From contig CM075760.1 in the NCBI GenBank assembly GCA_037974335.1, forward strand, positions 40,774,603-40,838,602: a DNA stretch of 64,000 nt, in the 5' to 3' direction. The first letter of the stretch is position 1; every line of letters begins with the position of its first letter. A model generated the notes under the pieces. The model had not been told where the DNA came from and ran no database searches. It was given only the letters and a program-made list of their open reading frames with translations. This DNA is from Prionace glauca. Its lineage: Eukaryota; Chordata; Chondrichthyes; Carcharhiniformes; Carcharhinidae. This document shows, piece by piece, positions 31,547 through 41,739 of this stretch. Both the position numbers and the translations under genes were made by a program.

Positions 31547-31584
31547 GGTTTTTGTATGAGAATGGCGCTTTTCTCAGCACTGTG
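31547..31584 (-). other. VH recombination signal, 22-bp spacer
   Basis: Minus strand: perfect heptamer CACAGTG (31578-31584), 22-bp spacer, perfect nonamer ACAAAAACC (31547-31555). Immediately follows TGTGCAAGAGGCGAGT of the V exon. Confidence 0.95.
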
Positions 31585-31893
31585 ACTCGCCTCTTGCACA
31601 GTAATAGATGGCCGTGTCTTCGATCTTCAGGCTCGTCATGTCCAAAGAGAAGATGTTGTTTGAAGTGTCTTTGGACGCAGTAAATCGACCCTGAATTGAC
31701 GGCGCGTAGTGGTTGCTGCCGGAGCTATAGTAGTTAACCAGCCACTCCAGCCCCTGTCCGGGTACCTGCCGGATCCAACCTATCCAGGTATTGCCAAGAT
31801 CGAAACCGCTGGTTTTACAGGTCAGTTTCAGGGAGCCTCCGGGAGCCTCGATCGTTGCCTCTGGCTGGGTCAACACAACATCCGACTGGACAC
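31585..31893 (-). CDS. VH segment, V exon
   Basis: 309 bp. Acceptor 'ctatttttacag'; the split codon G|GT completes the leader, then [16 protein letters not shown]. Conserved V-domain landmarks: Cys in LKLTCKTSG, Trp in [16 protein letters not shown], and the end of FR3 as [16 protein letters not shown]1 is GFDLGNTW and CDR2 is around YYSSGSNH. The exon runs without stop straight to a perfect heptamer, so it is an unrearranged and apparently functional segment. A decayed relative lies at 39885-40305. Confidence 0.96.
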
Positions 31894-32026
31894 CTGTAAA
31901 AATAGATCAAAAACACCAGGGATTAATCTTAGTGAAATGATTGCTGACTCTGGAACATTCCAGAGAGAGACTAACACTGAGACAGTAACAGTGAGAGACT
32001 TGAACAATAATAAAAAAAATACTCAC

Positions 32027-32072
32027 CAGATAAGAAAGTCAGCAACAAACTGAGAGAAATGGCCGACCTCAT
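32027..32072 (-). CDS. VH leader exon (signal peptide)
   Basis: 46 bp encoding MRSAISLSLLLTFLSG, the last codon being split at donor TCTG|gtgagt. A short basic start followed by a hydrophobic core is a normal Ig signal peptide; cleavage is probably near the start of VQSDVV encoded by the next exon. The start codon is the first ATG after the TATA-like box. The intron to the V exon is 133 bp. Confidence 0.93.
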
Positions 32073-32161
32073 CTTTCTGGTGATTTGGGGGAAATGGTTG
32101 TGTCAGGAACTCAGTGAACAAACCAGCTCCCGGACTGTTGGATTCCGGTCCCAGTGAGCGG

Positions 32162-32171
32162 TATTTAAATA
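32162..32171 (-). promoter_or_regulatory. TATA-like box of the VH promoter
   Basis: The palindromic TATTTAAATA lies about 90 bp upstream of the leader ATG, a suitable place for a TATA element. No exact octamer ATGCAAAT (or its complement) is seen in the 300 bp upstream. Confidence 0.65.
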
Positions 32172-32192
32172 CCCGGCAGAAGGGGGCGGCTT

Positions 32193-32236
32193 TCCAGGCG
32201 CCGCCTGTTGATTCCCTGCTGGAGGCGGCGCCTGGA
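32193..32236. promoter_or_regulatory. Perfect 14-bp GC-rich inverted repeat upstream of the TATA box
   Basis: TCCAGGCGCCGCCT (32193-32206) and AGGCGGCGCCTGGA (32223-32236) are exact reverse complements separated by 16 bases. Each arm holds GGCGCC. The centre is about 50 bp upstream of the TATA-like box. It could be a hairpin or a pair of protein binding sites. Confidence 0.85.
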
Positions 32237-32759
32237 TCCACGTCCCACCTTCCACACCCCCAACAGAATGGACTCGGAGATTTACAATAGATTAATATTA
32301 AAATGGACATTTTATCTGTATCGGGATATTTGTTTGGCTGAAATATTCATTGTATTGTCCCCATTATTTCTGATGGTGATGTTACAGTTCATCATTTATT
32401 TATTTAAATAAGTAATTCCATTGTAAAAATGGTGATTTTATTATCACACCCCAAGAAGAAAATAAATCTGAAAATGATGAAATAACATTTTGGAACATTA
32501 GAGAATTTTGCAACAACTCCGTGTCTCTGCCACATTATAATAATAAAGCACATTTTATCAGAAGAAATACCATCGATTTCTGCAACTCAATGTGTAGAAT
32601 ATACAAAGTGATTCTCTTTACAGTTTGGTGGCTTTCGCTGTACAAATTGGGTTTGGAGATGAGAAGAAACTCTCACACAATACAATATTTCTCCTTATAT
32701 TTGACAAACTGCCCCAATCTCGAAGACAGGCCTTTGAAAATAATGAGAATCCCAACCTC
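32237..32759. other. AT-rich upstream flank, no gene seen
   Basis: No repeat, octamer or coding feature recognised in the 520 bp upstream of the promoter hairpin. Confidence 0.5.
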
Positions 32760-34255
32760 CTGATAATTAAATAGTGAGTTGACGGAGAAACATAAAATTA
32801 AATTGATTTTTGATGGAGAAGTTAATGAATCGGAACGGACACTGAGATTATTAAAGTTCTCCTTCAGCATCCAGGTCATTGCAACTCACTCTATTGGTTA
32901 CCGGCTGTGTAACGTACACTGGTATTGGGAATACAGGATATCAGAGCTTTGCGGCACATTGCACAATATCACAAGAATAAATGTTTTATCTTCCATTGAA
33001 TCAGGTTATGAACTGATCATTTCTCCAATCATTGGCAGCTATGAGAGGAACTCTTCAATAACAGAAATCAGATTATACTGTACAATAGAACACGGTGCTA
33101 ATCAGGTACAAGACACCCTGCTGTTTCAATGTGATACAGAAATTTCAGAATATTCCAGGAATCCCCGGTGTTCATGTCAGTTTTATGATGTTGTTTTAAT
33201 ATTATTTCATGTCATTGCACCGATTTTACTTCACTGGGGAACTGGGCCCATCAACATCTCTCTCTCTCATTTCATGAACTGATTAATAAACAGACTTTAA
33301 TTATTGGAATGAAATTTACTCGGAAACTATACAAATGAAAAAAATCATCCGGTCACTTTATTGTTTGACATAATATTTACTCAGGTAATGAACAGGACAC
33401 TGAATGAAAATATTTGATTAGAATGATTGCGATTTAAATTGTGGGAATTAAACATTTACTGATTAAATGTCTGAATCCCATGTTGTCCATTGAGCTTCAC
33501 GCTAATCTGTCCCACACAGTGTTTGGCAGCAATCCAGGCTGCTGTCAAATGCTCAAAGTTATTGACAGGAAACATCTGGGGGTGTTTGTGCAGTAGATCA
33601 AAGAGCAGTTTCATCAGCACTGACCGCTTGGCTACAAGCCAACTTAAAACCCTGCATGTTGTCAGTAAGGTCAATTTATAAACAAATCTACCCAGCAGCA
33701 GTACTGGAGGCACTTGAATTTTTGGAAGTTATAAATCTAGATGATGTTTTCCCATCTCTAAAGAAAGGATTATTTTCCACCTTCTCTGGCACCCAATTAA
33801 CAACAATGATGATTTTTCCAACACATCAGGATATTGTGATGGACGGACAGAAATAATCACAGGCAGACTGAAAAATGGCTCAGAGATAATACATGCTGTT
33901 ATATTTGAGCATGCACATTTATATTTTATCTCCTTTTATCTTTCCATGTGATGTTTGTTTGGAAAGACCAACACTCTTTGCCTGTCCCAAATTCCCTTAA
34001 ATTGACTGGTTTTCTTGGACACTTCTGTAGATATTAAAGAGTCAGCTATTTTGCTTTCAGTCTGCAGTTATATCCTTGTGAGACAATGTAGGGATGGCAG
34101 ATTTCCTCCATTGGGGAATCAGAGCGGTTCCAATGATCGCAATTAGTATCCATTCCAGATTTATCAATAGAATTCAAAATCTACCTGCGGGAACGGTCCG
34201 ACTTAAATCCTTGTCCTCACATCATTGCCCTGGGCCTCTGGATCACTGGATCAAT
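32760..34255. repeat. Ig upstream-flank duplication, copy A
   Basis: Collinear with 41740-43205. Matching landmarks: 'ttgcacaatatcaca..aataaatgtttt', 'ctaatctgtcccac.cagt.tttggcagca', 'ataaacaaatct.cccagcag' and 'agggatggcagat'. The similarity is roughly four bases in five by eye. A 167-codon open frame at 32779-33282 in this copy is not preserved in copy B. The end (34160-34255) resembles a SINE. Confidence 0.8.
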
Positions 34256-35160
34256 TAAAATAATTGATGTCACCATCTACACAAACAATAAATGTATGAC
34301 TGTGTTGACACAGGAATGAATGACATTTGAATGACTGATGGATGAATGACTGTTGGATGCCTGAATATTTTGATTGAGGAATTACTGAATGGATTGGTGG
34401 ATTCATTGATAAATGGGACTGAATGATGTTGTTCTACATTTCCATATTTGTGTTTGACTACTTCATAAATTGAAACAACTCCTTTATTCAATGTGTGTCC
34501 ATCAATCCTTCCAGAGTGTCTGGGTGAAATACATTCCGAGTTTCTCGGGAGTTAGCAAGCTGATCCTCTTGAAGAGTAGAGGGAGATTTTCCTGCAGTTC
34601 GGATGGTTCATTTCTCTGCTGATGCTGAATTTTCATATCCAGGACAGAAAGAGAGAGCGGGATTTGGTTGAGGAGGAATGATTGTACTATATAAAATACT
34701 GCTTCTTTCATATACAACAAATCAATCAACAAACCCTCACCCAAATTAGTGAAGACAACAGGGTGAAAAGTAAATAAAGTAGCAACAGAAATATTTGTGA
34801 AGCTCACTGGAAAACTACAAGTGTAACATTTTTTCCCAAAACAGTGTAATAATGATTCGGAATTTAAAGATTCAGTAACTTCACATGAAGTGCCGGTTGT
34901 TCCATTTATATCATCACTTTGAAAACCATCACACACTCCAGCTATGTATCAGGACTTTCTGTGTGATGATGAGGTGGTGACTTGTCAATGAAGCGCAGAG
35001 GCTGCTGGTTAGCTGTTCATATCCTCGGTCTGAATTAATTCCATTCCCCACTGAATTCTGGGACAGATTTTATTTCTTGGTGTCAAAAAGCCAATGTGTT
35101 GTCAATAAAGTTTAATATCAATAAATTATACGAAGCAAAGTACAGTTATATATCAATGCC
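34256..35160. other. No gene seen; short TGAATGA-rich patch
   Basis: 34310-34390 has loose repeats of 'gaatgactga/gatgaatgac'. Open frames near 34502-34936 show no domain. Confidence 0.5.
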
Positions 35161-35164
35161 GAAA

Positions 35165-35670
35165 TGCCGAAAATAAACAGAAAATACTGGAGAATCTCAG
35201 TAACATCTGTGGAGACAGAATAGAGACTTTGTTTCACATCTGGATGACCCTTCGGCAGAGTATCCCTGCTGCTATGGATAGATCATCATTGCTTCCTGCA
35301 ACGTGTTAGAAAAGCTGCATAAATTTCCTGTGAGATGGGAATAATAGAAATAATAGATACTATTTCGAGACACTCACATAAGCTGCATCAATTCACAGAG
35401 TGATCCCAAATATCAGAACAAACTTCTTCATCCTAAACTAATCAACATCCCAATCAGAAACTATATTCTCAAAAAAATCCTAATCGCTGTCCACCCACAT
35501 CATTTCTCAATGTCATCATCCTCTTCAATTTCTTCCAAAAAAAACCACACTGACTCGAAACGTTGGCTCTATTCTCTCTCCACAGATGCTGTCAGACTCG
35601 TTGAGATTTTCCAGCATTCATTATTTTTGTTTCAGTTTCCAGAATCTGCAGTATTTTGCTTTTATCAAAC
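35165..35670. mobile_element. Inverted pair of short repeats
   Basis: 35165-35255 (plus: 'aaatactggagaatctcagtaacatctgtggagacag') and 35555-35665 (minus: 'ctctctccacagatgctgtcagactcgttgagattttccagca') are the same element in opposite orientation, separated by about 300 bp. Another copy is the insertion at 39913-40048. Confidence 0.7.
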
Positions 35671-35734
35671 TGATGAATATAATTGGTGAATTAATTGTTT
35701 ATCTGTATGAGTTGATGATAACTGGGGAATTGGA

Positions 35735-35950
35735 ACAACCCTGGCTGTAAACTCCTCTCCAAGACACTCACAAACCTCTCTTGGACCACTCCTTTACTTA
35801 CGCTGCGTCGGAGTCCAGGAACACCCTCCCTAAGAGCACTGTCGGTGTACCTACACTGCAGGTTCTGCAGCAATTGAATAAGGCGGTTCACCACCAGCTT
35901 ACTGAATGAAATTAGCAATGGGGAATAAATGGGGGCCGAGGCAACGTCGC
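35735..35950 (+). mobile_element. Repeat of the 'cctggaactcc...caattcaagaagg' family
   Basis: Diverged copy with 'gagtccaggaacaccctccctaagagcactgtcggtgtacctacact' in words, and 'gcagcaattgaataaggcggttcaccaccagcttactgaa'. See 44420-44590. Confidence 0.65.
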
Positions 35951-36289
35951 TTTCTTATCACAGAGTAACTGTAAATATATTCCTCATTATATATGAATGA
36001 GATCCGGTGAATGAAATTATTAAATTGCAAATGGATGGTAATTGGTGAAAATAATTACGATCTTTCTGAACTTTTTTTATATTCTCCTTATTCGTATCAT
36101 TAATTACTCAGCACTGTCTCAGTTCATGTCTAAGAAGTTCCTATATCAGTAAAACTGTGCGAGACACTGCCTCAGTTTTATTTCACTTGACAATGTTATT
36201 TTTAAAAATGTTTCGTTCACGGGATATGGGTCTGATTGGAATTTGGCATTTGACCATCCCCACGTGGCACTCGGCACTAACTCATTACT

Positions 36290-37030
36290 ATTTTCTTGAA
36301 CCAGGCCCCTGTTTATATTAAAATACAGCCTGGCTCTGTTAATACTCTGCTAGACCAGAGCTCAGTTTACATTGCACACGGCATTCTCTCTGGTGATGTA
36401 ATATTTGATACTCACCCGATATATATTTCACTTTGGCAATTTTGTTCCTGCACTAACTATGCCTCTCTTTGAATTAGGTTTGTTTTACTTCACGGTTTTG
36501 TGAGAAGAAGAGATAATATGTTGGGATAAAAAAGATTGTTATCAGGCAAGATCCAGAAACGGGCAGTATTGGATCACCAGTATTTTATTGTGCTGTAATT
36601 TTCTTTGTTTTTTTGTTCTTCATTGACAGTGAATGCTACACAGGACTTGATATCCACTTTCACTGCAGCCAGCAGAAGTAGATTTCAGATTTCTTTTCCA
36701 GTGTCCAAAACCTCACACAGGTTGTCCTTGCAGAAGGATGCAGAGAATTGTGTTCTCCCAGCCACTTTAATCATTACTGGCATTGACCAGTGCAGTAAAA
36801 ACTGAGACCATGTCTAATACAATATAAACGCGGATATGGACAATTGCAGAAATAAGATTGCATCGACTTTGATACAAACAGAGAGAGATCTAAATTAATA
36901 TAAACAGAGGCAATGTCTCGTTTAATATAAACAGAAACATAGTGACATACAATATAAGCAGGGACAGCGTCTAATTTAGTACAGACAGATAATATATCCA
37001 ATTTACTATGTGCAAAGACAGACAACATAA
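36290..37030. repeat. Repeat X relatives, both orientations
   Basis: 36290-36400 carries 'ctgtttatattaaaatac' and 'gctctgttaatactctgc' in one orientation. 36800-37030 carries a run of about six units of 'aatataaacagagacaatgtct' type in the other. Unit length is roughly 35-40 bp. Confidence 0.6.
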
Positions 37031-37139
37031 CATTCTACATGCAAGATAGAATGAGTTAGGGTCCAGTGGAAAATAAACGAAGGCATGGCTCATAATACGA
37101 GCTAACACAGGGTAAATTTACTGTAATATAAAGATACTG

Positions 37140-37720
37140 GTTCAATCCCCATGAAATTTGTAAAGACGGCCGACTCTCCCATCAAAATCTTACAGGACAG
37201 GAGTAACATGGGGTTCGCTGCAGAATGCAAAATCCCCTCTGTACTGGCAAATTAATAACTCCTAAATCAGGAATAGCATGAGTGAGATGCAAAGAGAATC
37301 TCCCTCTAAACTATCCAATTCAAACGTTCTTACAACATTATACTGTCTATAAACAGAGTGAAACTCCGTCTATAAATCTGTTCAAACAAAATTAAGGCAG
37401 AAAGAGCATGGACACTCTTCTATGTAAAATCTCTCCTGCACTCTTCCTTCCGAGATCCAGGAGGCAGGTTTAAATTAGTGTTAGGTATAGGGGAAAGAGC
37501 CGTCCACACAGTTCCACAAAACACACCCAGGCTAGGTACAGCAGAGATTCGATACGGATTAAATCTTCCCTGACAAAGATATATCAACCATTCATAAACC
37601 AGGAACAATGAGTTCAGACGCAGAGTAAATATTCCTCTACTCTGTCCAGTCAAATACTCCAAGGACAGGGACAACACCGGCTAAATATAGGGAAAGATTC
37701 CACATTGAATCCTTATCACC
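37140..37720. repeat. Degenerate tandem repeat of about 70-bp units
   Basis: Recurring words 'gacaggag.aacatgggg', 'gcagaatgcaaaatctccctctac', 'actgtcca.tcaaa.actcc' occur at 37150-37720 with irregular spacing. It looks like an old satellite-type array. Confidence 0.55.
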
Positions 37721-37894
37721 AGGTGGAACCGAGGTTAGGTGCAGAAGAAAATGTTTCAAGCATTTCAAGATCATTGATTTCTCAAGAGATCTTTTAGAGT
37801 AAATCTCAGTCATGGATTCCAATTTATTGAATTATATTCTTTTAGAAACCTGTACCTGTGGCTGAGAGAATACATTGGGCAAACATTGATTTTT

Positions 37895-37975
37895 TCGAGC
37901 CCGGGGCAGGCTCGAGGGGCTAGATGGCCTACTCCTGCTCCCATTTCTTACGTTCTTATGTTCTTTTGCTGTGGA
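37895..37975 (+). mobile_element. LINE subfamily 1 tail, plus orientation
   Basis: The sequence 'ggcaggctcgaggggctagatggcctactcctgctcc', then 'tacgttcttatgttctt' is the reverse complement of the tail at 24468-24545. Confidence 0.8.
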
Positions 37976-38744
37976 GTGAAGACGATGAACCATCGTGGAG
38001 AGACAAGACGCAGAACCAGACAGGAGAAAGACAGAGAAAGAGATGAAACACAGGAGATGTTCTGTGTTTTCTGTGTCATTACATTTCGGGATCAGAGGGA
38101 TTATTTCCTGATTCTGAACATAGATATCATCATGATATTTTTCCTCACATTACTGATGAATAAATATTGTTGAAAAACAATCATTACTGGAATCCGTTGA
38201 TTGATTTGCATGGTTGTCTCTATTTCTGTGCTGTGTTGGTGGGGAAATATTTGTTGTGTTTTTGTCAGTCAACAATCTAATTTGGAATTGCTATTCTTGT
38301 ATTTATTTACATAAATACCTCACTGTTTACAATGAAATGTTCATGACAGAAAAACCAGATAAACCGTCACTTATTGATCAGTTTCAACTCAACATAGCGA
38401 TTTATTTTAAGAATTTTAACAGTTGAATAAAACTGAATAAAATAACATATGAATAAAACTTTTTGAACATTCATAACTCCGGCTGTACTTAACTACAATA
38501 AAATAAGACATTTCATTTCAGAATTAGTTCTGAAAGTTCTGATGTCACAATTAATAAAGTATCTGTGAACAGGCTGATATTCCACTGAATGTTAATCTGA
38601 TTGAGGATTTAATCTGTTTAAACTCGACAAGTTAAATAAAAAAAAACAGATCTGATGTCTGAAATATTCCTTCACAAATAGTGATCACACTCACATGAGG
38701 GAAGAGTAAAAAATGTGGTTATCACTAAGAGATACGATTATTTT
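37976..38744. other. No gene seen
   Basis: AT-rich flank. A perfect ATTTGCAT octamer (ATGCAAAT on the minus strand) is at 38204-38211, but more than 6 kb upstream of the VH start codon. Confidence 0.5.
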
Positions 38745-39200
38745 TGCTCCCTCACAGGCGGGTTCGATTCTAACATTGGGTGACGGTGTGTGGTTTTCCA
38801 TTCTATCCATATCCATGTGAGTTTCCTCCGAGTGCTCCAGTTTCCTTCCACAGTCCCAGGATGTGCAGGTTAGGTGGATTGGCTGTGATAAATTGCCCCT
38901 TAGCGCTCAATGATGTGCAAAGTAGAATCATAGAATCCCTACAGTGCAGAAGGAGACCATTTGGTTCATCAAGTCTGCTATCCGGCAGAGCATCATTCCC
39001 AGGCCCAATGTAAATTGTCTATGCTAAATTTCCTGTTAGTGTCCAATAATGTGTAGGTTCGGGGGATTAGCCTGTGAATATGTGTGGTTGCCGGGATCGG
39101 ATGAAAGCTTGCCTAGGTAGGATGCTGTGCTGGAGAGCCCGCTGCAGAGTTATTGGACCGAATGACCATGTTGAACTGTAGGGATTCTATGATTTTATGC
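38745..39200 (+). mobile_element. tRNA-headed SINE(s)
   Basis: Contains 'ggcgggttcgattctaacattgggtgacggtgtgtgg', 'tttcctccgagtgctccagtttccttccacagtccc', and then a second unit from 'catagaatccctacagtgcagaaggagaccatttgg' to 'tgtagggattctatgattttatg'. Two related elements appear fused or nested. Confidence 0.75.
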
Positions 39201-39884
39201 TTCTATGATCAGGCAGAGCAGTGATTATATTCACATTAATCTCAGCGATTCCAAAGTATTACAAATTATGGGGGAATTTGAAGGTATAGAACATTTTACC
39301 CGACCTCATGTCGGCCCAAAGTTATTAAAACTCACTGAGGTACCTTTGCTGAATTTAGTCGCTGTTCTCATGTTGTAACTAACCAGGTACGTTACGTACC
39401 ACAAACTCCCACAAACCCGGTTGTGATAAATGGCCAACAAATTTGCGATTTTATTTGACAAATGAGGATTTGGGTAGGAAATTGGACAGAACAGACTTGC
39501 TGTTCATAATTATATCAAGAGATTTTACATCCTGGCATTGATGTTAAATACGAAGCTGGTTCTCTTTCTCTGATGATATCCATTGAGATGCTGAGGAGCA
39601 CTGTTGCTGTTTTAGTTTTAGATTTCCGGAATCTGCAGCAATTTGCACTGGTTTTATTGAATCTCTGGATGCGAGCGTCACTGACAAAGCTAACATTAAT
39701 TGGTGATTGTGAACCATCTTGCTGAAACCTGCCCTCTGGATGGGTGACTTTCCACTGCAGGTTTAATACAACTGGGTGGATTTCTCGGATATTTCAGTGG
39801 TGGTGAAGGGTTATTTTCATCACATGGAACTGGAGTCTGTGTAGGACAGACAGAAGAAAGATAGGAATACTCGGTTTATAGTTA
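39201..39884. other. No gene seen
   Basis: Includes a short piece of the 'agatttccggaatctgcagcaatttgc' repeat near 39625. Nothing else recognised. Confidence 0.5.
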
Positions 39885-40305
39885 TTTGCAAAGAGAAAAT
39901 GTTGTTTGAAGTATAAAAACAATTCTGTAGATTCTGGAATTCAAACCCAAAGAGAAAATGCTGGAAAATCTCAGCAGGCCTGGCAATATTTGTAAGGAGA
40001 GGGAACAGCTGACGTTTCGAGTCCAGATGTCATGAGACTGCCCAGCAATTTCTCTTCACGTTGTTTTAAGTGTCTTTGGGTGGAATAAATTGATTCTGAA
40101 TCTCTGGGGCGGAGGAATTGTGGGTTGATCCAAGTCTATCATACTGAAGGAGAGACTATAAACACTATCAGGGACTGGTTGGACCCAGACCATCCAGTTG
40201 CTGCCCATATTGAACACTTTGTCTTTACAGCTCAGTCTCAGGGAGTCTCAGGGATGCCCGGTTTCTGCCTCTGGCTGAGTCAACACAACCTCCGATCCGA
40301 CACTT
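39885..40305 (-). pseudogene. VH relic (V exon), interrupted by a repeat insertion
   Basis: Minus-strand sequence matches the intact VH at 31585-31893. The FR1 start 'gaggttgtgttgactcagccagaggca' corresponds to its 'gatgttgtgttgacccagccagaggca', and the acceptor-side context is conserved. The FR3 text around 'ttctttttgcaaagagaaaatgttgtttgaagt' is split: a short repeat occupies 39913-40048 between two copies of 'gttgttt(g/t)aagt' that look like an 11-12 bp target-site duplication. Stops and indels abolish the frame. No recombination signal is recognisable. Confidence 0.8.
39913..40048 (+). mobile_element. Short repeat inserted in the VH relic
   Basis: 'tctgtagattctggaattcaaaccc', 'ctggaaaatctcagcaggcctggcaatatttgtaagg', 'cgtttcgagtccaga'. 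Same family as 35165-35255, with probable target-site duplication on both sides. Confidence 0.75.
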
Positions 40306-40310
40306 TAAAA

Positions 40311-40609
40311 AAAACTATGAAAAGAAAACACACCTCACCCCGGACACACTCTCTCACCTTTTTCCATCAGGGACTAGATAAAAACAAATTCTGAGGAGAC
40401 TACAAACCGAATCAGAAACTATTTCTTTACAGCTGCAATCAGAGTTTTGAATGGATCTACCTCGCATTAAATTGATATTTTTCTAGACCCGAGCTATGAC
40501 TACAACATAATATTCTTCACTCTCTCCCTTCCTTCTCTATGCACGGTATGCTCCGTCTGTATAGTGCGCAAGACTGTGTACTAATGTGTGTGATAATAAT
40601 AAATCAAAT
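40311..40609 (+). mobile_element. SINE/LINE-tail insertion in the relic leader intron
   Basis: Ends with 'tctctatgcacggtatgctccgtctgtatag', 'gcgcaagactgtgtactaatgtgtgtgataataataaatcaaataaaa', a 3' tail I associate with elasmobranch retroposons. It lies between the relic V exon and the relic leader intron, so it inserted into the intron. Confidence 0.65.
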
Positions 40610-40725
40610 AAAATATATCAAAAAACACCGAGGATTATTCCCAGTGAATTGATTGCTGACACTGGAATATTCAACAGACAGCCTAACACTGAGGCAGAAA
40701 GAGTGAGATCCATTGGAACGTCTCT
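40610..40725 (-). pseudogene. Leader-intron remnant of the VH relic
   Basis: The plus-strand text 'atcaaaaaacaccgaggattattcccagtgaattgattgctgacactgg' and 'cctaacactgaggcagaaagagtgaga' matches 31908-32000, the intron of the intact gene. The leader exon itself is not recognisable. Confidence 0.8.
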
Positions 40726-41059
40726 GCTAGTCCAAAAGGTGAAATTATATTTGAGCCTCTGTTATCGAGAAAAAAACAATTTGATTGTAAATCAAGTCCC
40801 TTAATTCTGCACCTCCTTTCACAAGAGAATAGACATAAAGAAGATGACATTACCTTATCAGGGTAAAAACGCCAGTCTGATTTACACATTGCAGCAACAA
40901 TATAATCCATTTGAAGAATTATTATCGATTTATGTAACTAATTTCTGGGATGATTTTATTTCAGGTGTGGGTAGCCGTCACTGTAATTTGGGACTGGATA
41001 CAAGAAGGAGGGAAGAAATGGCCTCATGTTATCGCTCGGCAATTAATGCACAAACTTAA

Positions 41060-41320
41060 CTAATGTTCTCAGGACCCGACTTCGAATCCCACCACCACAG
41101 ATGGTGGGATTTAAATTCAGTAAAAAAAGCATCTGGAAATAAGAATCCACTTATGGTCATGATATCATTGTCGATTGTGTAAAAACCTACCTGCTTCACT
41201 AATGGATTTTAGAGAAGGGAATCTGCCGTCCTTACCTGGTCTGGCCTATGTTTGATCCAAGAGCCACAGCAATGTGATTGGCTCTCACTGCCCTCGGACA
41301 AGAAGTAGGCAATAAATTCT
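41060..41320 (+). mobile_element. SINE (best copy of the family also at 17955-18260)
   Basis: 'gacttcgaatcccaccaccacagatggtgggatttaaattcag', 'tgtcgattgtgtaaaaacctacc', 'gaatctgccgtccttacctggtctggccta', 'cagcaatgtgattggctc', 'ggcaataaattctg'. tRNA-like box B and a conserved body. Confidence 0.8.
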
Positions 41321-41334
41321 GATCAGTCAAAGGT

Positions 41335-41640
41335 GCCCATGTCCATAGAATCATTACAGAGCAGAAGAAGGCCTTTTGGCCTATCAGGCCCAAACCCACA
41401 ACATTCCCACCTCAGTCTATCCCCATCACCCCACGTATATTCCCTGCAAATTCTCCTGACACGATTGGACAATTCATCATCGTGGATCAACCTAAGCGGC
41501 ATATCCTTGAACAATATGAGTAAATGAGCAGGCAATTGGAGAATATGCGGACTCCACACAGACAGACCCAAACCGGGAGTTGAACCCGGGTCCCTGGCGC
41601 TTTGAGGCAGAAACACTAACACATATGCCACTGTGACATC
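41335..41640 (-). mobile_element. tRNA-headed SINE, minus orientation
   Basis: Starts 'catagaatcattacagagcagaagaaggccttttggcctatcagg' and ends 'gggagttgaacccgggtccctggcgctttgaggcag...gccactgtg', which is box B and box A in antisense. Confidence 0.85.
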
Positions 41641-41739
41641 CACAAATTAATTCAAAAAGGACAATCCTCATGTGATGCAATATTACACGTTAGATTTCCC
41701 CAACGGCTCCTTTACCCTGTGAAAATTAACACTGAAAGA

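Larger units (their letters stand above)
12432..32072 (-). other. IGHM: Unrearranged shark-type IgM heavy-chain cluster (whole gene span)
   Basis: One self-contained heavy-chain unit: leader-VH-D-JH-CH1-CH2-CH3-CH4-TM1-TM2, all minus strand, about 19.6 kb from start codon to membrane stop. V, D and J are separate and each keeps its recombination signals, so this is a germline, not germline-joined, cluster. Four constant domains, the mu-type secretory tail and the membrane exon identify IgM. Every exon junction is phase 1 except TM1-TM2 (phase 0). Reading frames are open throughout, so the unit looks functional. Elasmobranchs carry many such small clusters instead of one translocon locus; this window shows one whole copy and one relic V. 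Confidence 0.95.

Noticed and set aside
31237-31547. Possible second D between VH and the clear D, at about 31386-31402
   Set aside because: A CTCTGTG heptamer-like word and a CAGCGTG word flank six bases, but no acceptable nonamer lies at 12 or 22/23 bases on either side.
34502-34936. 144-codon minus-strand frame
   Set aside because: No recognisable motif, no second copy, AT-rich flank; treated as chance.
38204-38211. Perfect ATTTGCAT octamer
   Set aside because: More than 6 kb from the VH promoter and in unrelated flank; a single 8-mer is expected by chance in a window this size.
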